Source: Anaeramoeba flamelloides
Lineage: Eukaryota > Metamonada > Anaeramoebidae
Reading direction: 5' to 3'
DNA: 64,000 nucleotides
NCBI GenBank assembly: GCA_027625915.1
Contig: JANTQA010000060.1
Span: 6,014,001-6,078,000, forward strand
Shown one piece after another: positions 54,163 to 64,000 of this stretch; position 1 is the first letter of the stretch; each line of letters opens with the position of its first letter. The notes under the pieces were generated by a model that searched no databases, was not told the DNA's origin, and saw only the letters and a program-made list of their open reading frames with translations. The position numbers and the translations under genes are program-made.

Positions 54163-55879
54163 GTTTACTATTATTCTCCAATTAAATGATACCAAAGCCA
54201 AAAGTCGATGATCAAAAATTTAATTATCACGATAACAGATATTTTTCAAGTTAATCTGAATATTAGCCTTCTGTAACTCGAAATTTTCTCATTTTGGTAG
54301 TGATCATTTCAAAAAAAAATCAAAAAAAAAAAAATATAAGACGAAACAATAATTGAGCTTACCACAGAAATAGTTGTCTTGTTTTTCAGGATTTACTGTT
54401 GTGAATAATCGTGATTTAACTAACCATAAAAAAAAGTAAAACACGTAAAAAGTATTTTCTCAATTATTATTATTTTCAAATCTTCTTTTCTTGATTGATT
54501 ATTAATATTGAACCCAAATCAAAGGATGTCAAAATACTTTTATAGTTGATACTTTTAAAAATCTAGAAAAATATAAAATCCCAAAGGCACTTTTAAATAA
54601 TAATTAATTTTTTTTTCAAAATTCTTTTTAAGTAAAGAGAATTTCAGGTTTTATTGGTATTCCTTAGATAAATTATTATTTAATATTGTCGTGTTTGTTT
54701 TTACAAATAAATAATCAATTATATTTGATAATATTATTTTAATATTATTAAAGAATTTTTCGTTAATTAATTAAAATCCATTTTTTTTTTTACTAATATT
54801 GAAATACTTTAGTAACTTATTTATTTTTAATAAAAGAATAAATAACTTTTTGTTATTATCTTACAAAAAATTCTTAATTATTTTCAAGATATTTCTTTTG
54901 TATTCTCAGAAATCTAAATATATCCATATTTTTAGTACTTTTAAACTATTATTAGATTTATTTACAACGATGTTAAAATATTTACTCGACTTTAACTAAT
55001 CAATTTAATAAAATATATCAAAACAACAACATTAAAAAAAACTTTTTTGATTACCTTTCCTATATTTAAAACTCAATATTTTGGGAATATTAAATAATCC
55101 TTGATTTCTATCTAATTATTCTTTTCATATGTAAAAGATTAATTTATCATTTTAATTTTAATACCAAAAAAATTTTAAGAAAAAGTATAATTATTAAGAA
55201 TCATAGGATTCTATTAGATAATATTTATTACAAATCAAGATATTGGTTTTCATACCATTGTTAAAAATTAATTCCAATTTCTATAGTTTTTAAATTTTTC
55301 AAGTAATTTTAACATATTATGAAATTTAGAAAAATAATAATTTGATCAATACAAAGATCTTCCAAAAAAAAACAATAAAATTTCGTAAATATAACAAAAG
55401 AAAGAAATTAAACCAGAGACCAGATCAAAAGATGATTTTATTTGGGAGTTTAGACCGGATTTTGGGGTTAACTAAATCATTACATAGACAATAATTATCA
55501 ATAAAAAAATAAGTCTTTAATATTAACTTATTATCATATTGGATATAATTATAATTGGAATACTAAGAATAATATATATTATTAAATGTATTCTATATTT
55601 TTAATTATCTTCAAAAAAAAAATCACTATTAATAATCATTTTTTTGAATATCAGTTTAAATTCAAAATATTTCAAAAAAAGATTTTATATAAAATAATAG
55701 ATTTTAAGATTTTTTTGGATTTCTCTTGTATTTTTTTTCTTATCAGTATCAAAATGCTCTTTTAAACTTTTGAGTAAGTTCAAGTAGAAAAAAGGTCTTA
55801 TATTAGAAGTTTACACCTTAACTGTTTTAATTTACAATTGGATCTGAAAATTATATTGTATATTTTAGTTATGTTCAAG
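54163..55879. other. Gene-free, very A+T-rich stretch
   Basis: No gene, repeat family or motif recognised. Confidence 0.4.
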
Positions 55880-56125
55880 TTGATTTTTACTCTTTAAAGT
55901 ACTTGTTACAAAAACAATTTTTTAGATTTTTTTAAAAAAAAAATAAAATGTCACACTAGAATGTTCAGATAAACACAAAAGTTAAACGATTTAAACATCC
56001 CCTAAAATCAATAAAATAAATCAACTTGTGATTCTATTGTGGTATTTAATTTTACATGTGAAATTAAAATATAATAAATTTTTTTACAACAAGTACTTTA
56101 AATACTAAAAAACAACTAGACACAT
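55880..56125. mobile_element. Short TIR element (about 245 bp)
   Basis: CTTTAAAGTACTTGTTACAA near 55898 is matched by the complement of TTACAACAAGTACTTTAAAT near 56085, extending outward through GTTGATTTTTA-like sequence. Non-coding. Ends approximate, target duplication unclear. Confidence 0.55.
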
Positions 56126-56487
56126 CCAAAGTAAAAAATGCTGTTTTCTCATCTTCTTGGGAAAATTATAAAAATGTGAAAATTTTAACCTTATGGTAAC
56201 TACCCCCCTTAAACTCAGTTTGCTTAAGATATAATCAGAACAAGTTCAGTTTGTCAAGAGTTAATCATGAACAAGTTCATTAAGGATTATTCGAATTTTA
56301 TGGTTAGTGAATACTATTTTTCCACCTAGAAACATATTTAAAGACTTAAAAGAAACTTGATGAAAGGGATCTTGCTAACTTGAAAAATTTAGGTTTTTTT
56401 TGCAAAATTTTGAGTTGGTCTTAAAACAATTTTCATTCATCAAATCCAAATTATCCTCAACAAATTTTCAAGAAAAAAATTTCATTA

Positions 56488-56577
56488 GGAAAATGTCACT
56501 CCACTTTCTTTTCAAGTATGTTAGAGTATAGCGAGAGAGTATAAATATACTTAAATAGAAAGTGGAGTGGCATTTTC
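56488..56577. mobile_element. 90-bp miniature foldback with TTA target duplication
   Basis: GAAAATGTCACTCCACTTTC at the left pairs with GAAAGTGGAGTGGCATTTTC at the right, and TTA precedes and follows it (56485-56487, 56578-56580). Extremely short for a mobile element. It lies about 400 bases past the TRRAP stop. Confidence 0.7.
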
Positions 56578-56580
56578 TTA

Positions 56581-56971
56581 ATATCAAAAAAAATAACTTT
56601 TTAGTTTTTTCTTGTTTTGTTCGGGAAATTCAAAAAAAGATTTACAAGCAAAATCTAAAAAATCCAAAAATTGAAATATTTTGACTTTTCCTCAATTCAT
56701 TGTCTTTTAGAGCTTTTTTTCTGTTTATAGTATTTTATTTCAACCCTCACTGAGCATAAAATTCGAATACTCCTTAATACTTTTATGTTTTTTGATACCT
56801 TTCACCCCCTTCAAACACAAAAAAAAAAAAAAAAAAAAAAAAGGAGAAAAATAAACAAAATAACTTTTTTAATAATTTTAATATTAAAAATCTTATAATA
56901 TAAAAAAAGCAAAAAAAAAAAAGCAAAAGCATAAAGAAAAGCAAAAAGAAATTATATTTATATATAAAATC
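56581..56971. other. 3' flank of the TRRAP gene
   Basis: Contains a 23-base A-run (56818-56841) and TATATTTATATATAAAA right after the stop codon. Possible polyadenylation region, inferred by position. Confidence 0.3.
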
Positions 56972-58811
56972 TTAAAACCAAGCACAGAATATGGGGTTAA
57001 ATTGTATTAGATTTTCGATATTTGTAGCCTTTTCTATTAATTCATAGACCTTTTCATTTACACATTTATTGTTTTTAATGTTATCAATTTTGGGTGCAAT
57101 TGATACGATGTTAGATATTATTAGATTAACATTTTTCTCTACTGCGTCATTAAATTGAGAAAAATCCACGGAAATGCCTTGATTATTTTTAGATGTAGTA
57201 TTGTTGTAAGTTGCGAGAGAAACGATATCGTCTCTGATTAATAAATCAAGATAACCTTTTAATTTGAATAAAGTTTTTTCGTTTGCTAAAGGCAGAGAGA
57301 TGATTGATAAATAATTTGCAAAAACATTTTGATTTGATATCACTTTTTGAAAATTTGATGTCAGTCTAAAGGGGACGATTTTGGGCTGTATTTTTCTTTC
57401 TATACTAAATCTGGATCCTATAAAGGAAAAACGAGAATCTTTTAACTGTATTTTCATTATTTCTAATAAGGGGAAGTGGTTGTTTAATATGTAATTTAAA
57501 TGGGAAAGCGAGGCGATATTCAGTGTTAATAATTTGATGTAATCCCAATATTCATCAAAATTTTTTAAAAAGCTTATTAAAAAGTTTCTTAGAATTGTCT
57601 TTGGAAAGTATTTTTTTTGTATTGACAAGAATAATTCCTTATTATTTTTAATAGTGGATGTATCCATCTCCATCTTCATATTATTATTTTTGTTATTATT
57701 CTCGTTTCCATTAGTTTCACCGTTCGTATTTCCAATTTGAATATTCTTATAATAATAATTAAAAATTTTATTCAGTTTAAATTTATTTTTTAAATGCAAC
57801 GAACAAATTTCGTCCAGTGTTGCTGAAGGCTTGTTACCCAATACCAAACGATATTGGCTTGACAGTGGGACTAATAAAGGAACATGGTAATTCGAAAAAA
57901 TAGCTCTTTTGCGTGTTTCTGTATTCGATTTCATGATTGTGCTCAAGTATCTTAAAAACAGCAGGGTTCTGCTTTCGGACTTAATTTGCTGTTGTGAAAT
58001 TTGCTCGACAAGCCCTTCGATTATTAGCCCACTGTTCAATTGGAATTTAATTTTTTTGGCAACATAAATTTTTTTATTTGACTTGCAAATTTTTGGCAAT
58101 ATTCGCGAGATCTTTGCGTGCAATCTTTCAAATTGGTAAAATAGCGCGCCATTGGACATGTGCAGATGCTGCCCGGGCAATTCCAAAACGCCTTCAAATT
58201 TGAAACTGGATATTTGTTCAAACTTTTGCAAAATAATGATATCGTCCAATTTCAAATTACTGATTATTTTGACATTGGCAATCCAATTGTCAATAATTTT
58301 GATCATTTTTTTGAAAAATAAATTGTAATTGTTTTTCCTAAAGAACAAATCATTTAAAATCTGAATTTCATTTTCCATTTGCTTTCTTAAATTAATAATA
58401 TGAGAAAGAAAGTTTTTATACCAAATTGTTTTTGAATAAATTGGTGAATTTTTTTTAATTTTTAATTCAATTTTTTGGAAAAATATTTCAATTAATTTTT
58501 TTAAATCGTTAAACAATCTTTGAATATTATTTTGATTGTTTTTATTCAAATGGAATTGAATTAAAAATTGGTTCAAATCTTTATAAAATAAATCAATTTT
58601 ATCTGAAGAAAAATAAATCAATATTAATTGGATAAATTTATTCATTCGGAGATAAACTTTATGATTTAACGAATAAGCTAATAATTTATTTGTGAGGTAT
58701 TGATTGGATTGATAAATTCTAAGAAAATAGTATAAAGGCTGGGGAGAAGAGTTTTCGATAATTTTCAAAATATTAAGAAACAATTGAGATGCGTTATCAT
58801 TAGTATCATTG

Positions 58812-58842
<31 letters not shown>

Positions 58843-61800
58843 TATCAATATTATTATTATTATTATTAGTATTCGTATTAGTATTATTGCCATTGTTGCT
58901 AGGTTTAAGGTTTTTTGATAAATAAAATAACAATTGTTCAATCCAGGGCATCCAATTGAAAAAGGAGATCTCATTTAAAGATTTTAATAAAATTATTGAA
59001 AGTTCATTAGGGTGGTTTTCAATTAACCAAATGATTCTTGGCATAAATGATGGCAGCCTGTCACCAATATTAATTAAGCATTGTATATAGTAAGTTAGAG
59101 CCTCCTTTGCCCAATTGATATCCTTTGTTTTTGTATATTGAATGTCTGCCAACTTTGCCAAATTTTCCCAAGGCTTTTCTATTTTGTTTGACTGCTTTAA
59201 TGAAACTTTAAATGCCTTGTTTGCATGATGGTATTTTTTTGCCTTCAATAAAATCTGTCCTTTCATATTATATAATAAGGAATAAAAATATTTATTTTTA
59301 ACAGTTCTTAAAATTCTTACAGTTAAGGCGCTTAGCGAATCAGTGAAATTTTCTTTCCCAGAATTTAAATATAACTTTGTTTTTTGTTTGATTGTTTCAA
59401 ATAATATTTGTTCTTCCTCAAATTCTTCATTATTTTGGCTTTTTTGCTTTTCAATTTTTTCTAAAATTGTCAAACATGTTTTAAATAATTGCTGCTTTCG
59501 AGCAATTCTAGCCAATTGAATTAATCCTTGACTAATGGTTTTTTTTTTATTTTTAAAGGGTAAAATATTCATTGTTTTGAACCTTAATTCAAATAAATCT
59601 TGCCAATTCGAAAAATCGACAAAATCCCCTGGCACCCTTTTCCTCCAAATTCTAATTATATTTTCAATTTCATTTTCCATTTGATTATTATTGATCTTGC
59701 TATTATTATTTTCATTTTTCTCATCAGTGCTTTCAATATTCATTTGATTATTATTAATATCATTTTCGATTTTAATATCACTCTTATTGCTAGTAATGTT
59801 GATATTGTTATTGTTGTTATTTAAATAATTTAAATATAAATTTAAACTTTCGTTAATTTCTAAAAATTGTTGTACCTTATGAATCAAATTTAAATGTGCC
59901 CCACATAAGCCATTAGGCAAATTTTGGTATTTTTTTAAAATTAATAATAATACCTTTTTAAAAATTATATTAAAATTCTGAATATTCTCTTGATTTAACT
60001 CTATGGTATTATTAATTAATAAATAACCATAACTTAATCCAGACAAAATCTCATTTTTGATCAAATTATTTTTAAATAAATGATGCAAGATCTCATATTT
60101 GGATATTTTCCAACTTTGTGAAATTAATAATTCAATATCTTGAGTTTCTTTGGCATATTCAAACAATAAATAATTTTCACCAACTAATTTACAACATTTA
60201 ATCCATTCATTTTGACAAAATAAAAATTCATCTTGATTCTTTTTTAATTCCTCAATTGTGGAAAATTGATTTTTTGATAAATTTATATTCCTTCGAGACT
60301 CTTTGAATGTCTTCAAGCAAGATTTAAAATAATCCTGTGCATCTTCCCAATACCCGTGTTGTTCTAACGATATGGCAATTTTTGTATTTTGGAATTTTGA
60401 AATTTGATTCCAAAACGCAAATCTGTAATCAAATTCTCCTAATTCGTTATAAATTTTGGAAATAATGGGCTTGATATTTATTTCTTTTTCTAATTTTTGA
60501 AAGTCAAGTGGGAAAATTATTGTTTTATTATTAGTAGTATTCTTCTTGTTTGTATGATCAAAGTAATTTTCCAATATCTTTTGATTTTTATTTAAATAAT
60601 ATAAATTCAAATGCCATAACCCATGCTTTTTGGCAACCCAGTATAATAGCTGTGATGGTATAATTATATTATCGCTTACATTTAACGTGCCAATTAATAA
60701 AGTTTTGATTATTTTTTTATTTGATTTTGAATTTAAATTGGAATCAGAAATTAATTTTATTAAAGTTATCAAAACGTTTTCTTTATCTTTGATATTGTCT
60801 AATAGTTTATTCCATATTTTTTTAAATAAAATTGGCCAAATATAAGTTGAATATTTATTATTTAAAAAGATTAATTGTAATAAAATAGGTAAGACTTGGA
60901 AATGGTTTTTTTTGAAAAAAAATGTTTCAAATTCATGATAATCATCCTCATTATTATTATTATTATTATTATTCACAGTATTATTATTATTTTGTTGATT
61001 AAAATTTTGATTAGTTAATGAAATCAAATTTAGATCTAAATCTAAATTTAATCCAGTTGGTTTATTTTCCATAAAAATTGAATTATTATTATCATTATTA
61101 TTTTGTGATTTGTTTTTGACCTGTTGATTTTCATTTCCATTTGAATTTGAAAAATTCAAAAAATTGTCAAATAATGATCCCTTTTCTGTTTCGTTTGAAT
61201 TATTAATATTCATACTGCCACTACTACTTATATTATTGTTATTATTATTGATCTTATTATCATTCTTTTGTAAACTGTTAGTGAAATTATTATTAATATT
61301 GTTATTTATATTATTGTTATCATTCATTTCATCATCATTATCATTAATATTCATATTCATATTCTCATTCCTATTCATATTCTGATTACCATTCTTATTC
61401 TTATTCTTAGTAATAAAAAAAGATTCATTTTGGACATAATTAAAAAATAATTTGATAATATGCTTAATCCAAAAAGTTGAGGTATTAATTAAATGATTGT
61501 TATGAATAAATAATTGTATAAAAAATTCTTTTAAATTTTTGGAATTAATTATTTCATTTAATAGTGTATTAAATAAATCATTTATTTTTTCATTTTTAGA
61601 TTCAATACCAAAAAAAATTATTGTTTCAAAAAAATTCTTTTTTAATTTAATTTGATGAATTAATTTTTTGTTTTGAAAGATTTCAATAAAAGTTAACAAA
61701 ATATTTTCAATAATTTTTTCATTTTTTGTATTATTTAATAAAAAATTTAATGAATTAAAAATTTGAATAAATTCTTTTTTTTGATTTATATTTATATTAT

Positions 61801-62056
61801 TATTTTTTTTATCAACTTCAAAATTATTATTTTTTAAAATCCAATTTTTCAAAATTGGGAAAATTTTTAATTGTAAATCTGTAATTTTTTTGATTTTTAA
61901 TAAATTTAATAATATTTTTAAGAATTTTTTTCTAATCCCTATTTGATGTTTAATTTGTGAATATACTAATAAGAGAGAATGACTTAGATTTTTTTGAATA
62001 ATTAAATTAATATTACTTTTTTATTTTTTTATTTTTATAATTAATATTACTACTAC

Positions 62057-62089
<33 letters not shown>

Positions 62090-64000
62090 GATTATTATTA
62101 CCATTGTTTAATAAATATTTTGTTAATTCTTTAATTTTATTCATCAAAACATTTAAATGAAAATCTACAAATGGTGGTTTTTCTAAAGATATTTGTTTTA
62201 AAAATAAAAATGGACCAGATAAATCTTCTTCGATCCAATTTTTGGTATGGAACAAATGATCTAAAATGGTATTGATGATTCCTAAAAATTCATAAATCAC
62301 TGTGTCTTTGGATTTATAATCAATGACAGATAGCAATTTAATAATTTTTTTCCTAATTTTTTCATTTGTATTATTAAAATATGGTGTTAGCATTATTTGT
62401 ATTTGGTGCAAATATTTTTTAATAAATATTGATTGGTAATGTTTTATTAAAATAATTAATATTGATAAAAATTTTTTTGAATGGACAATATCTTCTAATT
62501 TAATATTTAAAAAATTTTTCCAAATTAATATACTATTGTTTAACATTATTAATGATTGCTTTAATAATTTTTTGTCATTTGATTTAAAATTTTCAATTAG
62601 TATATTTTGAACAATTTTGGCAAGAATTTGTTTGAATTTAATTAATATTTGATTTTGATTTTGATTAAAATTTTGATTATTTAATAAATTTAATTCCCAT
62701 TGGATTAATATTTTTATTAATTTAAATAATATTTTTTTATTTTTCGTTTGTTTCAATTTATCAAAGGACTGTATAAAAAATTGAATAAAATAAGGAAAAT
62801 ATTTTTGAAATTTGTTTGCATTTTTGATTATTAATTTACAATAATGAATTAATTTTTGAGTTGAGAAAAAATCTTCTTTTAAAGATTTTATAAAATAAGA
62901 AATCCAAGTTAAGGTTATATTATTATTATTATCAATTTTTGATAGTTTATCAAAATAATTTAAAAAACCAGAAAATATTTTTTGGAATTTTTTATTACAA
63001 TAGTTTTCATTTTCTTTTAATAAACTTTTAAAAATTTGCAAAATTAATTGACTTTTTATTTTATTTGTATTAAATAATTCCAAAAATATTTGATAGACAA
63101 CAACTCTAACAAAGGGATTTGTATCATTTAAATATTTTAAAGAAAACCCAATTATTTGATCTATTAGCTTTATTAATATATTATCGATCTTTTTAAAATC
63201 TAATAATTTTATTAAAAATAATAATAATTTTAACAATTCAATTAATAATGACTTTTCAAAAATTAATACTTGGATATAATCAGAATAATTAAATGAATTA
63301 TTTTGAAATAAAATTATAGAATTGAGATATTCTTTACTTGTTTTAATATACTGGTCTAAATTATTGTTATATAAATTCAATATTAAATTTATTAATAAAT
63401 TTTGATTATTAAATAAATTTTGATTATTAAATAAATTATTCTTTCTATTTTTGAATTCATATTTAATCAATGGTATTAATAAATATTTGATTGTGTTGGT
63501 TTTATTTTTATTTGGGATCGATTTTGTTTTAATATAAATTAATAAGGAATTAAATATTTTAATTTTTGTTTCGTTTGTATAATTTTTAGGTACAAATTCT
63601 AATAAAAAATATTTGATTATATTTGAATTATTAAAAGATTTTAAATGTGCCTGGTCATTGTTATTTATACTACTATTATTATCATTATTATTACTATTTG
63701 ATTTTTTATTATAAAATTGTTCTTCGATCGAAAATATTTTTGTTAAATGAAATAGAAAATCAATTTCTTGAATATTTTTAGTACAATATTTCATTAAGCA
63801 TTCCCAAACAATTTGATCGTTTTTAATTGAGCTTTCTATTAATAATTTTATCATATTGTTATCGTTGGTAAATAATTTAGAATTTCTTTTTAGTAATATT
63901 TGACAAATTTGTATTTTGATTTCATTATTTATTTGATTATTAAATAGAATTTCTTTAAAGTTATTTAATAAAATAGTTCGTAATTTTGTTGATTTTTTTT
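56972..64000 (-). CDS. TRA1: TRRAP/Tra1 pseudokinase scaffold, 3' part (5' end beyond the window)
   Basis: TRRAP/Tra1 is the large activator-binding scaffold of SAGA and NuA4 histone acetyltransferase complexes. The window holds about 2,340 C-terminal residues of a protein usually near 3,800. HEAT-like helical repeats fill 64000-61400, FAT-type repeats follow (about 60300-58700, e.g. YSLLYNMKGQILLKAKKYHH), then the pseudokinase with LPGQHLHMSNGALFYQFERL and PKIVPFRLTSNFQKVI, and a short FATC tail ending NPIFCAWF at the stop. The kinase DRHxxN and DFG motifs are absent, as expected for this family. Long Asn inserts lie at about 61350-60930 and 58870-58790. Near 62015-62021 the frame changes by +1: one frame ends KKIKK-TAA and the next begins exactly there (SNINLIIQKNLSHS). 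The frame is still open at 64000. Confidence 0.88.
62013..62024 (-). other. Frame change inside the TRRAP coding region
   Basis: The upstream frame reads ATA AAA AAG TAA, and coding resumes in the +1 frame from AAT ATT AAT. The other frame has its own TAA at 62023-62021, so the shift must lie within the A6-G-T stretch. No canonical intron fits neatly (the only local candidate, GTAGTAGT to AAAAAG, would be about 40 nt). Confidence 0.7.

Overview
The window looks like a piece of nuclear genome from an A+T-rich, probably anaerobic, amoeboid protist. The evidence is as follows. Introns are short and start GTA (GTAAGC, GTATGA, GTAATA donors). Coding regions carry long asparagine tracts written as AAT/AAC repeats. 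TAA, TAG and TGA all end convincing genes, so the code is the standard one. The genes are plainly eukaryotic (TRRAP/Tra1, a large Sec7 ARF exchange factor, a SPO22/ZIP4/TEX11 meiosis protein, PH and calponin-homology proteins), yet one long intronless gene encodes oxygen-sensitive glycyl-radical chemistry. Anaeramoeba-like or archamoeba-like protists would fit; the exact lineage is inference.

Layout. Positions 1-3.7 kb hold a large foldback element with a retroposon inside it and a TTA-flanked miniature element. At 4.07-4.82 kb lies the 5' exon of a calponin-homology protein. At 5.7-11 kb there is gene-free DNA with several terminal-inverted-repeat (TIR) elements. A DUF4419 protein lies at 11.1-12.3 kb and the Sec7 exchange factor at 14.0-18.9 kb. 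At 19-25 kb is a nest of foldback elements and LINE remnants, followed by the last exon of an RRM protein at 25.2 kb. Retroposons and nested MITEs fill 27.2-30.2 kb, and a small spliced gene of unknown function sits at 30.4-30.9 kb. The SPO22/TEX11 gene is at 33.3-36.7 kb, a two-exon tandem-PH protein at 41.6-42.6 kb, and a fused glycyl-radical enzyme and its activase at 46.5-49.9 kb. Repeats and a LINE fragment occupy 51-56.6 kb. The 3' two thirds of a TRRAP/Tra1 gene runs from 57.0 kb off the right edge.

Every convincing gene is on the minus strand, and genes are separated by kilobases of repeat-rich DNA, so this is not a compact operon-like array. All seven genes whose start can be judged carry the octamer TTTATTTT within about 75 nt upstream of the ATG, a candidate core-promoter or initiator element. 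The genes do not form one pathway; they cover chromatin (TRRAP), meiosis (TEX11), membrane traffic (Sec7, PH), cytoskeleton (CH) and anaerobic metabolism (the glycyl-radical fusion).

The most unusual item is the 1136-residue fusion at 46.5-49.9 kb. A radical-SAM activase with two ferredoxin-type clusters is joined to its apparent substrate enzyme, and the glycyl-radical loop keeps the glycine but loses the usual Arg and Tyr around it. No tRNA, rRNA, CRISPR array or LTR/viral element was recognised.
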